Origin: FW021-bin31 sp964478125
GTDB lineage: Bacteria > Bacteroidota > Bacteroidia > Chitinophagales > Chitinophagaceae
Reading direction: 5' to 3'
NCBI GenBank assembly: GCA_964478125.1
Contig: CAYZGR010000018.1
Coordinates: 1-48,967 of the forward strand
Length of the DNA: 48,967 bases
Under the pieces are notes generated by a model. It ran no database searches. It was not told the DNA's origin and was given only the letters and a program-made list of their open reading frames with translations. This document shows, one piece after another, positions 31,921 to 40,840 of this stretch (positions are counted from its first letter, which is position 1; each line of letters begins with the position of its first letter). Made by a program: the position numbers and the translations under genes.

Positions 31921-33242
31921 TTATTTTTGTTTATAGGCTTGTAAGGTGGCGTATTTTTCTTTCCTGTAAATTTTTTCTATTTGTCGAAACACCTTATTCC
32001 TAAAGATCAGGCCCAGCAGCCCGGTCATGGCAATAGACAGAAAACCCGCAGCTTCATTAAACAACCCATAAAAAATGTAAAATATGAGAATAGGCAGCAG
32101 AAATTTAGGGAGCGCCAATAATAGGGTTTTTAGATTGATTGCCTTTTTATCACCAAAGGGCTTTTTTGAGGTTACCAGGTCAATAGGGGTTTTAACATAG
32201 GCTCCGCTTAATAAAGTAATGTGTGCATTGATCCCAATATTATAGATACCTCCTGCCAGGATGGCAAAATAATAGCGGCTGCCCAGGAAAAGATAAAATG
32301 CGGCAAGCGTCATCGAAATTACAGTGGCTATTACCATTAGCCACCATTTGGAAGCCAGGTATTCCTTATATTTAATATTCTGGCTCATCATGAGGGGATA
32401 GTAAGCGCTGTCCCAGCTGGGTACCAATCCGCCAAAGGTGAAAAGAAAGCCGCCCGAAGTAAAAATGGCGGCAAAAATAATTATGGATTCGGCATCTTTA
32501 TAAGTCGGGTTATTAAAAAAAATAAGACCNNNNNNNNNNNNNNNNNNNNNNNNNNNNNNNNNNNNNNNNNNNNNNNNNNNNNNNNNNNNNNNNNNNNNNN
32601 NNNNNNNNNNNNNNNNNNNNNNNNNNNNNTCCAGGGACTGCTGTAGAAGCTTTGGAAAACCGGACCGGTATAAAAAGTGATATCCAGATAATGAAAATAT
32701 TGCAGCCCGATCAAAGCTGCTAACAGGAGCGCCAATCCTATAAAAACTGCATTTTTATTATTAACCATCAGGTTCAGGTAATTATTGAAATAGGTGATTC
32801 CCAGAATGGCAAGGTGCCAGCAAATAATGCCCACAACAGTATAACCGTTTGCTAATAAAGCAATAGAAAAAGGGACAAAGAAGAATAACGGATAAAAATT
32901 AAAAAAAGAAAAGGCAGATTTGCCCAATAAATAATGGGTGAGGGTCGTTTTCTTTATAGGTTGGCATAAAAAAGGCCTGACGTGCATGACCGGGCTTTTT
33001 TGGAAAAAATAACGAATGACCAGATCAAAGACCCACCAATAAATCAAATATCGGTTAATGGTAACCAGGGGTTCCAGGCCTCCTTTTTTTAAACTGTAAA
33101 AAGCAGAAATCCCTAATGACAGAATCATTAAGGTGTAAAAAACGGCTACGATACCTCCAATGATTTTAAATACCATATTGGCCCTGAAGGAGGCGGCCCT
33201 GAGGAAGGACTTCCATTCCAGTTGGATAAGTCTTTGAATCAA
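31921..33242 (-). CDS. DUF5687-type ABC transporter permease, interrupted by assembly gap
   Basis: The N-terminal part (33242-32630, 204 codons) starts at TTG with LIQLEWKSFLRAASF and has several TM segments (GGIVAVFYTLMILSLGI, YPLFFFVPFSIALL, AVFIGLALLLAALIGL). The C-terminal part (32529-31921, 203 codons) continues in another TM-rich stretch (SIIIFAAIFTSGGFLFTFGG, PSWDSAYYPLMMSQN). The 100 N between them are a placeholder. Joined, they look like one DUF5687 permease, a multi-TM partner of the ATPase at 31196. No ATG exists before LEWKSF, so TTG (or upstream CTG/ATT) is the start. True protein length cannot be known from this sequence. Confidence 0.82.
32530..32629. other. Assembly gap of 100 N
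   Basis: Exactly 100 N, the usual placeholder for a gap of unknown size. It sits inside the DUF5687 permease. The flanking reading frames need a real gap length of 2 modulo 3, so 100 is not the true size if the gene is intact. Confidence 0.98.
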
Positions 33243-33300
33243 AATGCTCAGTGTTCTATTTTATGTGTTAAATTGTGAGAATAAATAGCAACTCCTAGAG

Positions 33301-33308
33301 CAAATATA
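33301..33308 (-). promoter_or_regulatory. Predicted -7 box for the ABC permease-ATPase operon
   Basis: TATATTTG on the reverse strand (33308-33301), between the recQ stop and the permease, leader about 53 nt. No -33 match. Confidence 0.45.
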
Positions 33309-33327
33309 TAAGTATTTCATAGAATAC

Positions 33328-35256
33328 CTACTTGCCGACCCATTGTAGCTTTTGATCCTGATCGATTTTTACCTGTTCTTCATCCAACAGTTCCCGAAGC
33401 GCCCGGAAAATAAATTCTTTCTCAACCGAGGAGTAGGATTCCATCAGCTCTTGTATGGTAGATTCTTTTTCTAAAATTTGTTTTTTTAGCCGGTCAAACA
33501 TGGTTTCAGGCTGGTAAGCCTTTGAGGAAGCTTTTCGAATTTTGATGCAGACATCACAGATGCCACAGGCGGGACTTTCTTTTTCGTTAAAATAAGCAAG
33601 CAGTAACCGGCTTCTGCAACGAGTATCTGAATGAGCATATCGGATGATGGCGTGAATACGTTTTTCATAAGCTGCTTTTCTTTGGTTTATCTTTTTGAAG
33701 TTGAGTTGCAGTCGATCCACTTCTATACGATCCTGTACCAAATAGATCTGGGGGCGGTCTTTTTGCGGTATATAATGCAATATGCCGTAGCGTTGTAATT
33801 TTTTCCATTGCTTTACAACTTCGGTACGAGACAACTTTAACAGGCGGCCTACGTGTTGCTCATTTACAGGAATGTAATCATTAAAGATGCCCTCGTAAGT
33901 CCGGAGTAAACACTTAACCATCGGGCTAAGCCATGGTATTTCTTTTTCAAATGGATACAATTCTTTTTTGGTTGCGACAAAGCTGATTCTCGAAGGCAGA
34001 AAAATACTTTCCGTGAAAGAAAGAATTTCATCCTGTTCAAGCAATTTTAGAACGGCCCCGGTCTGCAGGATGTTTTGATTGAAACGTTCACAAAAATCTT
34101 TTAAATCAAAATCGAAGTATTGCCCAGATCCGCTCCCGGCAGGAAGTTTGAGATAACTCACGAGGTCCCTGTAAATCTCTTTTATTTTCTTGAAGGAAGG
34201 AAACTGCAGTTCAATGCTTTGATGTAAGAGCTGTAGTTCATTTTCATTGTAGAGGAGTACGGCATAAGCGCGCGATCCGTCTCTTCCGGCACGGCCTGCC
34301 TGTTGATAATAGGCTTCCGGACTTTCCGGAATATCATAATGGATAACGGTGCGTACATCCGGCTTGTCAATACCCATACCGAAGGCATTTGTACAAACAA
34401 TAATGCGGGTATTGCCTTTAATCCATTCTTCCTGTTTTCTGTTCCGGAGTTCCGAGGTCAGTCCCGCATGGTAATAATCGGCCGAAAGGCCCGTATCCTC
34501 CAGGAGCTTGGCTACTTCCTGAGTTCGTTTGCGGCTACGGCAAAAGATAATGCTGCTCCCGGACACCTTATACAGAATATCCTTTACTTTCTCAGGTTTG
34601 TTGTCTTCTTTAAAGACAGAATAGGAAAGGTTGGCCCTGAAGAAACTTTTTACCAGCACATTTTTTTTTCTGAAAAGCAGTTTCTCCTGAATATCTGTTC
34701 TTACTTGCAGAGTAGCTGTAGCGGTAATAGCCAAAATAGGGGTGGCGGGTAGATAATCCCTTAATTCGCCTATTTTCAGGTAGGCCGGCCGGAAATCATA
34801 TCCCCATTGGGAGATACAGTGTGCTTCATCTACTGTGATGAGATTAATGGAAAGATCCTGTAAATAATCCAGAAATAGTTCGGATTGCAGGCGTTCGGGG
34901 GAGAGATATATAAATTTGTATGGGCCGTAGAGCGCATTTTGAAAGGCTTTTTCTACTTCTTTGTAATTCATGCCCGAATGAATGGCCAGGGCAGGAATCC
35001 CTTTTCTTTTCAGATGTGCTACCTGGTCTTTCATCAGCGAAATGAGAGGGGTAACTACCAGGCACAGCCCTTTCATACAGATTGCGGGGATTTGAAAACA
35101 GATCGACTTCCCTCCGCCGGTGGGCATCAGGGCCAAGGTATCCATTCCATTTAAAACAGATTCGATCACTTCTCCCTGCAAGGGCCTGAACTGTTGATAT
35201 CCCCAATACTGCTTTAAAATTCGAAGCGTCTTCTTTTCTGTTTGATTATTCTTCAT
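33328..35256 (-). CDS. recQ: ATP-dependent DNA helicase RecQ
   Basis: 642-aa 3'-5' superfamily 2 helicase acting in recombination and fork repair. Helicase domains show MPTGGGKSICFQIP (about 44-57), TVDEAHCISQWGYDFRP (DEAH at 143-146), TATATLQVRTDI, IIFCRSRKRTQEVA and QQAGRAGRDG. The RQC zinc-binding cysteines are in DTRCRSRLLLAYF and ACGICDVC. The end after the winged helix is short, so the HRDC domain seems missing, which is common for one of the RecQ copies in Bacteroidota. Its ATG overlaps the end of lpxH by 11 nt, so the two are one transcription unit. Confidence 0.95.
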   Translation of the reverse strand: MKNNQTEKKTLRILKQYWGYQQFRPLQGEVIESVLNGMDTLALMPTGGGKSICFQIPAICMKGLCLVVTPLISLMKDQVAHLKRKGIPALAIHSGMNYKEVEKAFQNALYGPYKFIYLSPERLQSELFLDYLQDLSINLITVDEAHCISQWGYDFRPAYLKIGELRDYLPATPILAITATATLQVRTDIQEKLLFRKKNVLVKSFFRANLSYSVFKEDNKPEKVKDILYKVSGSSIIFCRSRKRTQEVAKLLEDTGLSADYYHAGLTSELRNRKQEEWIKGNTRIIVCTNAFGMGIDKPDVRTVIHYDIPESPEAYYQQAGRAGRDGSRAYAVLLYNENELQLLHQSIELQFPSFKKIKEIYRDLVSYLKLPAGSGSGQYFDFDLKDFCERFNQNILQTGAVLKLLEQDEILSFTESIFLPSRISFVATKKELYPFEKEIPWLSPMVKCLLRTYEGIFNDYIPVNEQHVGRLLKLSRTEVVKQWKKLQRYGILHYIPQKDRPQIYLVQDRIEVDRLQLNFKKINQRKAAYEKRIHAIIRYAHSDTRCRSRLLLAYFNEKESPACGICDVCIKIRKASSKAYQPETMFDRLKKQILEKESTIQELMESYSSVEKEFIFRALRELLDEEQVKIDQDQKLQWVGK

Positions 35257-36025
35257 ACTTTTTTAACGCCATGTTTTCCCCGTCAAAAACAGCATAAGTA
35301 TAATGATGCAGCCAATCTCCCAGATTGATCAGGCGGCTTTTTTTGGGTAACGAAAGATCCATTGGAAGATGACGATGTCCAAAAACAAAATAATCTATAT
35401 CCTTGGTTTTGAGGGTCTCCTTTGCATATTGGACCAGCCATTCATCGTCTTCACCTAAGAAAGTTTGTTGTTGGGTAAGTATGCGGCTTTTTTTGCTGAA
35501 CCGGTCTGCAAGCGCAATGCCCCACCGGGGAGGAATAGCGGAAAAGAGGCGGCGGGTATTTTTGTTTCTCAAAATTTTTTTTAATCTTTTGTATCCTTTG
35601 TCGCCGGGACCCAGACCGTCCCCGTGAGCCACATAAAAAACCTGATTATTGATATAAAATAACTGTTCCCGGGTATAGACAGGGATATGGAGCTCTTCTT
35701 CAAAATATCCATTCATCCACATATCGTGATTACCTGTAAAAACGGAAATATCCGTACCCCCGTCGGAAAGTTCAGCCAGCTTTCCCAGCAGACGGGTATA
35801 TCCTTTCGGGATCACGTTTTTATATTCAAACCAAAAATCGAAAATATCGCCTACCAAAAAAATATGGGTCGCGTCATCTGCAATCATTCGTAACCATTTC
35901 ACCACACGATGCTCCCGCTCAAGGCTTTTTTGGCGGTCTGGCGCTCCCAAGTGAAAGTCAGAGGCAAAATATACCTTCTTTCCGGTGGGACAATTGATGT
36001 AAATGGGTATTGGTGGTGTACGCAT
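35246..36025 (-). CDS. lpxH: UDP-2,3-diacylglucosamine diphosphatase (LpxH-like)
   Basis: 259-aa calcineurin-like metallophosphoesterase of lipid A synthesis, which cleaves UDP-2,3-diacylglucosamine to lipid X and UMP. Metal-ligand motifs appear in order: SDFHLGAP (D23, H25), LVGDIFDFW (D60), TGNHDMW (N99, H100, D101), VAHGDG and FGHRHLP. The DFWFEY stretch is typical of LpxH. ATG 36025 begins MRTPPIPIYINCP; the TTG three codons upstream is less likely. It overlaps recQ by 11 nt. It could act on another nucleotide-linked substrate, but LpxH is the best call. Confidence 0.93.
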   Translation of the reverse strand: MRTPPIPIYINCPTGKKVYFASDFHLGAPDRQKSLEREHRVVKWLRMIADDATHIFLVGDIFDFWFEYKNVIPKGYTRLLGKLAELSDGGTDISVFTGNHDMWMNGYFEEELHIPVYTREQLFYINNQVFYVAHGDGLGPGDKGYKRLKKILRNKNTRRLFSAIPPRWGIALADRFSKKSRILTQQQTFLGEDDEWLVQYAKETLKTKDIDYFVFGHRHLPMDLSLPKKSRLINLGDWLHHYTYAVFDGENMALKKYEE

Positions 36026-36073
36026 TAACAACAAAAGTCGGCTATTTCACTTATAAAACCGAATTATTTGTGA

Positions 36074-37078
36074 TCACAGGCTGGTGCTTTCATGCAATTC
36101 GGGGAGCGAAACATGTAGCGTTACAGATTTATTGTCCCGTTCCACCGTGGATTGAATATGGTCTTTACCATAGTTTTCCTTAACGGCCTTTTGAAGGTCT
36201 TCCACACTGCTGATCTTTTCTCCTCCAAAACTGGTGACCACGTCATCCGGCTGGAATCCGGCTTTTTGGGCCGGCGTGCCCGGATAAACCCGGATGATGT
36301 TTGCCCCTTTACCCGAATGGTTCTCCACGATCAATCCTAATTGTGGTTTTTGATTGTTGAAAAGGCGCAGGTGGGGATCCCTGTTTACGCCCGGATGATG
36401 ATTTCTGAACCATTCCATCATACCGTTCATATCCGGATGCCTGCTATTTCCCCTGAATCCAAATGCGGGAGCCGAAGGTCCCATGTTTTGCCAATTATCA
36501 AAACGGCCCAGAGTTACTGTCGCCTTATCAGTTTGTCCATTCCTTTGATAGGTAATGGTTACCTGGTCTCCCGGGTTAAAATTCTTGATGGTCTGGCTTA
36601 GATCCTGGGGGGTAGAAATAGTCTGGTTATCAACCTTTGTAATGATGTCGCCTTTTTTCAGGCCGGCGCTGTCTGCAGGGGTTCCTTTCTCCACCTCGGC
36701 TATTTGGGCGCCTTCGGAAGAATCATCAGGTTTGGTTAAAACACCCAGCAATGCTCTGCTGTTTTCGGGATTGCCGAAGGGGAAAGAGCGGCTAAATGAG
36801 TGTGGCATATTGCCTGAAGAAGAAAAAGAATGTTCAGATAGCTCATTCCCTGAGGTTTTTTTTCGGATGATACTTATATTATCCGGGGTCTTTCCGTTAA
36901 TAGTGATCTCATCTCCTTGTATATGGATGGTAAGGTCCTTTGGAAAAGTTCCGTCCTTTTTAAGGATAATCTCCTCATGTTCCTCGTTTTGAGAATCCTT
37001 TTGGTCCTGGGCCCGGCCCTTGATGGAAAAAAGAACGCAACTCATGACACACAGGATCGGAATTATCTTCGTTTTCAT
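36074..37078 (-). CDS. Secreted protein with two PDZ domains
   Basis: 334-aa exported protein with signal peptide (MKTKIIPILCVMSCVLFSI, cleavage after GRAQ). An acidic, linker-like N-terminal region (residues 25-100) is followed by PDZ1 (about 105-195: RALLGVLTKPD, VEKGTPADSAGLKKGDIITKVDNQTIS) and PDZ2 (about 240-330: PQLGLIVENHSG, VYPGTPAQKAGFQPDDVVTSFGGEKIS). The trypsin-like protease domain of HtrA/DegP is absent. It probably binds peptide C-termini or scaffolds in the periplasm; the partner is unknown. It has a TACTTTTG -7 box and lies downstream of alaS. Confidence 0.88.
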   Translation of the reverse strand: MKTKIIPILCVMSCVLFSIKGRAQDQKDSQNEEHEEIILKKDGTFPKDLTIHIQGDEITINGKTPDNISIIRKKTSGNELSEHSFSSSGNMPHSFSRSFPFGNPENSRALLGVLTKPDDSSEGAQIAEVEKGTPADSAGLKKGDIITKVDNQTISTPQDLSQTIKNFNPGDQVTITYQRNGQTDKATVTLGRFDNWQNMGPSAPAFGFRGNSRHPDMNGMMEWFRNHHPGVNRDPHLRLFNNQKPQLGLIVENHSGKGANIIRVYPGTPAQKAGFQPDDVVTSFGGEKISSVEDLQKAVKENYGKDHIQSTVERDNKSVTLHVSLPELHESTSL

Positions 37079-37116
37079 AGTCGTAGTTTTTTATTGAATT
37101 ACCTTATAGTCTAATA

Positions 37117-37124
37117 CAAAAGTA
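37117..37124 (-). promoter_or_regulatory. Predicted -7 box for the PDZ protein gene
   Basis: TACTTTTG on the reverse strand (37124-37117), leader about 32 nt; the -33 element is not matched. Confidence 0.4.
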
Positions 37125-37196
37125 GGAAGGAACAAAGGCTTATCAGGTTAGTAAAACGTTAAAAGACAACCTGAAATCAATAACGGTATGTTAAAA

Positions 37197-39815
37197 TCAA
37201 CGGATATACTTTTTTACCATCTCAATGACTTCCGGCAGACGGGAGTTATCCTTCCCGCCTGCCGTAGCGAGCGATTTCTGTCCGCCTCCCCCTCCGTTGA
37301 TAACGGGGGCTATAAGCTCCTTGATCATTTTTGCAGCATCCCAGTTTTTTTCCTTTACCAGCTTCTCGTCTATCAATAAAGCCACCATGGCCTTACCTTT
37401 GATGGTCGCCGCCAGTATCACCACATAGTTTTTCAAATGTGTTCTGATATCAAAACATATTTTTTTCAACTCCCCTGCAGCGGCAACTTCAACAGTTTTA
37501 CCGATGAAAGAGACGCCGTTGATATTTTCTGTTTCTGTGGTCAAACTTTTGACTAAAGCATTTCGTTGTCTGGCTCGTAATTGTTCAACGGTTTTTTCCA
37601 GCAGATTTTTTTCTTCCAATAATTTTTCAATGGCTTTAACGGGATTCCCGCTTTTTAGCAAGATAGAGACGGCTTTATTTTCCTCAATTTTATCTATGAT
37701 ATAGTGCATGGCCTTACTGCCGGTGAGCGCCTCAATCCGGCGTACGCCTGCCGCTATAGCGCTTTCGGAAGTGATGGAAAAAACACCGATCATTCCGGTA
37801 TGTGCTACATGGGTGCCGCCGCACAATTCTATAGAAAAGTTTGGATCAATAGTTACTACACGGACCATATCGCCATACTTTTCTCCAAAAAGTGCCATTG
37901 CTCCTAATCTCAGGGCTTCGCTCTTCGGCATTTCCGCTATGGTCACCGGAATATTTTCCCGTATTTTTTTATTGACAAGCATTTCTATCTGGTGAATCTC
38001 TTCATCTGTTATCCTGGAAAAGTGGGACAGGTCAAAGCGCAATAAATCGGGACTTACCAGGGAGCCTTTTTGGTTGACATGCTTTCCTAAAACTTCTTTT
38101 AAGGCCGCATGCAATAAATGAGTGGCCGTATGGTTGTACATGGTTTGCAACCGCCTTTCCATGTTTACTGTTGCCGTGACCGTTGCCTGCATATCGGCTG
38201 CTACCCTGGGAGTATAATGGATGGTCAGCTCATTTTCTTTTTTGGTATCCAATACCGGAATTTCTTCTTTCCCGATCTTTAAGCTTCCTCTATCGCCAAC
38301 TTGCCCCCCGCTTTCTGCATAAAACGGCGTGGTCTCCAGTACAATTTGATATTGTTCTTTTTTTCCGCTCTTTATTTTCCGGTATTTGAGTACCTTGGTC
38401 TCAACCAACAAATCGTTGTATCCGACAAAGTGAGAGGTCGTTCCGGGATGTATGTCAATCCAGTCCTGTGAATCAAGAGCTGTGGCCTTACGGGAACGCT
38501 CTTTTTGTTTCCTCATTTCCTGCTTAAAGCCTTTTTCATCTATGGTATAGCCTTTTTCTCCCGCGATCAACCGGGTTAAGTCGAAGGGAAAGCCATATGT
38601 ATCGTACAATTCGAAAGCCGTTTTCCCATCTACTTCTTTTGTTGATGCGCTCGCAAAATATCCATCCATTTTTTTTATGCCGCTTTCCAGGGTACGCAGA
38701 AAACCTGCTTCTTCTTCACGGATCACCTTTTTTACAAACTCAGCTTGCTTTTTAAGCTCCGGGAAGGTTGTATTGAAACAGGCGGCTAGAGAGTCGGTCA
38801 GTTGAAATAAAAGAGGTTTTTTTATATTAAAAAAGGAAAAATAATAACGAACAGCACGCCTGAGTATACGTCGGATCACATAGCCGGCGCCGGTATTGGA
38901 CGGAAGCTGCCCGTCGGCAATGGCAAAGCCGACGGCGCGGATATGGTCTGCAATTACCCGAAACGCGATGTCTTTATTCGATTTCTCTCCATCGTATTTT
39001 TTACCTGTAAGTTGTTCAAGTTTTTGAATAAGGGGTGTAAACAGATCCGTATCGTAGTTAGAGGCTTTATGTTGCAATACGCTCACCAACCGTTCCAAAC
39101 CCATGCCGGTGTCCACGTTTTTTGCAGGCAGGGATACGAGTTTCCCATTTTTCAGCCGGTTAAATTCCATAAAGACGAGGTTCCAGAGTTCGATTACTTT
39201 CGGGTGGCCCGTATTGACCAGAGCCGCACCTTTCTCTTGTTTCCTTTCTTTCTCTGTTCTGCAGTCAATGTGGATTTCACTGGAGGGACCACAGGGTCCA
39301 ACGGCTCCCATTTCCCAGAAATTGTCTTTTTTGCTTCCAAGTACAATACGATCTCCGGATATATGTTTTTTCCAGCATTCGAATGCTTCCTCATCTTTTG
39401 ACAGGCGGTCCGTTTTATCGCCGCCGAATACGGTTACGTACAGCCGGTCGGCAGGGATCTTATAAACCTGGGTCAGCAATTCCCAGGCCCATGTGATGGC
39501 TTCCTCCTTAAAGTAATCTCCGAAACTCCAGTTCCCAAGCATTTCGAACATGGTATGATGGTAGGTATCAAGGCCTACTTCTTCCAGATCATTATGTTTG
39601 CCGCTCACGCGCAAACATTTTTGCGTATCTGCCACACGTGGATGGATGATTTCTGTATTTCCTAAAAACAGGTCTTTAAACTGATTCATGCCTGCATTTG
39701 TGAACAACAGGGTAGGGTCGTTTTTTATCACGATGGGAGCAGAGGGAACAATCTGATGTTTTCTTTGCTGAAAAAAATCAAGAAAAGTTTGTCGGATCTC
39801 CTGGGCGGTCATCAT
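37197..39815 (-). CDS. alaS: Alanyl-tRNA synthetase
   Basis: 872-aa class II synthetase charging tRNA-Ala. The catalytic core begins TAQEIRQTFLDFFQQRKHQIVPS and has TLLFTNAGMNQFKDLFLGN, MFEMLGNWSFGDYFKEEAI, NTGAGYVIRRILRRAVRYY and EEAGFLRTLESGI. The editing domain carries zinc ligands HTATH and CGGTH (in ELCGGTHVAHTG). The C-terminal C-Ala domain ends with VINGGGGGQKSLATAGG. The gene may start at 39815 or at the adjacent ATG 39812 (MTAQEIR), which fits the family better. It is a full-length gene between the PDZ-protein gene and sodA. Confidence 0.97.
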   Translation of the reverse strand: MMTAQEIRQTFLDFFQQRKHQIVPSAPIVIKNDPTLLFTNAGMNQFKDLFLGNTEIIHPRVADTQKCLRVSGKHNDLEEVGLDTYHHTMFEMLGNWSFGDYFKEEAITWAWELLTQVYKIPADRLYVTVFGGDKTDRLSKDEEAFECWKKHISGDRIVLGSKKDNFWEMGAVGPCGPSSEIHIDCRTEKERKQEKGAALVNTGHPKVIELWNLVFMEFNRLKNGKLVSLPAKNVDTGMGLERLVSVLQHKASNYDTDLFTPLIQKLEQLTGKKYDGEKSNKDIAFRVIADHIRAVGFAIADGQLPSNTGAGYVIRRILRRAVRYYFSFFNIKKPLLFQLTDSLAACFNTTFPELKKQAEFVKKVIREEEAGFLRTLESGIKKMDGYFASASTKEVDGKTAFELYDTYGFPFDLTRLIAGEKGYTIDEKGFKQEMRKQKERSRKATALDSQDWIDIHPGTTSHFVGYNDLLVETKVLKYRKIKSGKKEQYQIVLETTPFYAESGGQVGDRGSLKIGKEEIPVLDTKKENELTIHYTPRVAADMQATVTATVNMERRLQTMYNHTATHLLHAALKEVLGKHVNQKGSLVSPDLLRFDLSHFSRITDEEIHQIEMLVNKKIRENIPVTIAEMPKSEALRLGAMALFGEKYGDMVRVVTIDPNFSIELCGGTHVAHTGMIGVFSITSESAIAAGVRRIEALTGSKAMHYIIDKIEENKAVSILLKSGNPVKAIEKLLEEKNLLEKTVEQLRARQRNALVKSLTTETENINGVSFIGKTVEVAAAGELKKICFDIRTHLKNYVVILAATIKGKAMVALLIDEKLVKEKNWDAAKMIKELIAPVINGGGGGQKSLATAGGKDNSRLPEVIEMVKKYIR

Positions 39816-39846
39816 AAATGAAAAGTATTCTTTTGTTTACTGGCTG

Positions 39847-39854
39847 CAAAAATA
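39847..39854 (-). promoter_or_regulatory. Predicted -7 box for alaS
   Basis: TATTTTTG on the reverse strand (39854-39847), about 32 nt before the alaS ATG. No -33 match. Confidence 0.4.
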
Positions 39855-39916
39855 TTAAAATATCCGACCTTGTATCTTAAATTGAGAGGGCGGCTGTTTT
39901 TAAAGCTAGTCGCAAT

Positions 39917-39947
39917 AAAAAAACCGGCTGTCCTTATGAACAACCGG
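39917..39947 (-). terminator. Intrinsic terminator after sodA
   Basis: On the reverse strand CCGGTTGT (39947-39940), 8-nt loop, ACAGCCGG (39931-39924), with one G-T pair, then seven T (39923-39917). It lies 30 nt after the sodA stop and before alaS. Confidence 0.88.
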
Positions 39948-39976
39948 CCGTTTATGCTCAAAGAAAAAATCTTTAT

Positions 39977-40585
39977 TTAACTGGTAGCTTTTTCATAACG
40001 TTCATTGATAACATCCCAACGAACAATGTTCCAAAAAGCCGTAATATAATCGGGACGGCGATTCTGGTATTTCAGGTAATAAGCATGTTCCCAGACATCG
40101 ATACCCAAAATAGGAGTGCAAGGACATTCTGCTACATCCATGAGGGGATTATCCTGATTGGGTGAAGAGCAAACGCAGAGGCCGTCGGCGTTTACACCAA
40201 GCCATGCCCAGCCGCTTCCAAAGCGGGTTTTTGCTGCAGTTTCAAATTCTGCTTTAAATTGATCGAAACTACCCCATTTTTTATTGATGGCGTCGGCCAG
40301 TTTTCCCGTGGGTTCTCCCCCTCCATTGGCGCCAAACTGCGGCCAGAATAACGAGTGGTTGTAATGTCCGCCGCCGTTATTACGTACAGCAGCCGGATGC
40401 TTGGATACATTTTTCAAAATATCTTCCAGGGATTGGTTTTCCAGTTCTGTACCCTCTATAGCTGCATTGAGCTTATTGACGTAGCCTCCATGATGCTTGT
40501 CGTGGTGTATTTCCATCGTCGTCTTATCAATATGAGGTTCCAATGCATCGTATGCATAAGGAAGATCGGGAAGTGTAAATGCCAT
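39977..40585 (-). CDS. sodA: Superoxide dismutase, Fe/Mn family (Mn-type residues)
   Basis: 202-aa cytoplasmic superoxide dismutase. Metal ligands are H27 (in MEIHHDKHHGGY), H77 (NGGGHYNHSLFW), D163 and H167 (IDVWEHAYYLKYQNRRPDY). Gly72/73 in the NNGGGH segment together with Gln144 in PNQDNPL match the manganese/cambialistic group rather than classic iron enzymes; metal use is inferred. No signal peptide is present. A full-consensus promoter lies 33-69 nt upstream and a terminator follows, so it is monocistronic. Confidence 0.95.
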   Translation of the reverse strand: MAFTLPDLPYAYDALEPHIDKTTMEIHHDKHHGGYVNKLNAAIEGTELENQSLEDILKNVSKHPAAVRNNGGGHYNHSLFWPQFGANGGGEPTGKLADAINKKWGSFDQFKAEFETAAKTRFGSGWAWLGVNADGLCVCSSPNQDNPLMDVAECPCTPILGIDVWEHAYYLKYQNRRPDYITAFWNIVRWDVINERYEKATS

Positions 40586-40623
40586 AATTCTAAATTTTAA
40601 AATGAATAATTGATGATATATCG

Positions 40624-40654
40624 CAAAGCTATGTTAACAACACAAAAATACAAA
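40624..40654 (-). promoter_or_regulatory. Predicted sodA promoter
   Basis: TTTG (40654-40651), exactly 19 nt, TAGCTTTG (40631-40624) on the reverse strand: full consensus. A second TATTTTTG overlaps at 40650-40643. Leader about 33 nt. Confidence 0.75.
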
Positions 40655-40780
40655 AGTTGTTCACGTGTAAAGATCGGAATACTTCCCGGAATTTGACCCT
40701 TTATTATTCTCCCGGAATGAAAATGAAGGAAGAATCACCGGATTGTTATATTCCCGTCCTGAATTTCAATGCGGCTTTGC

Positions 40781-40788
40781 TATCTTTG
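40781..40788 (+). promoter_or_regulatory. Predicted -7 box for aspS
   Basis: TATCTTTG about 53 nt before the aspS ATG. The leader contains the near-palindrome CTCCTTTAAGGAG (40802-40814). The -33 box is weak. Confidence 0.5.
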
Positions 40789-40840
40789 TGGCAGTTTGCA
40801 TCTCCTTTAAGGAGGACTTTAAAATTTAACGGTTGTATAT

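Noticed and set aside
32481..32529. Separate short gene ending at 32481 after the N gap
   Set aside because: That frame only appears because the 100-N placeholder is treated as real length; the frame ending at 31921 continues as membrane protein on both sides.
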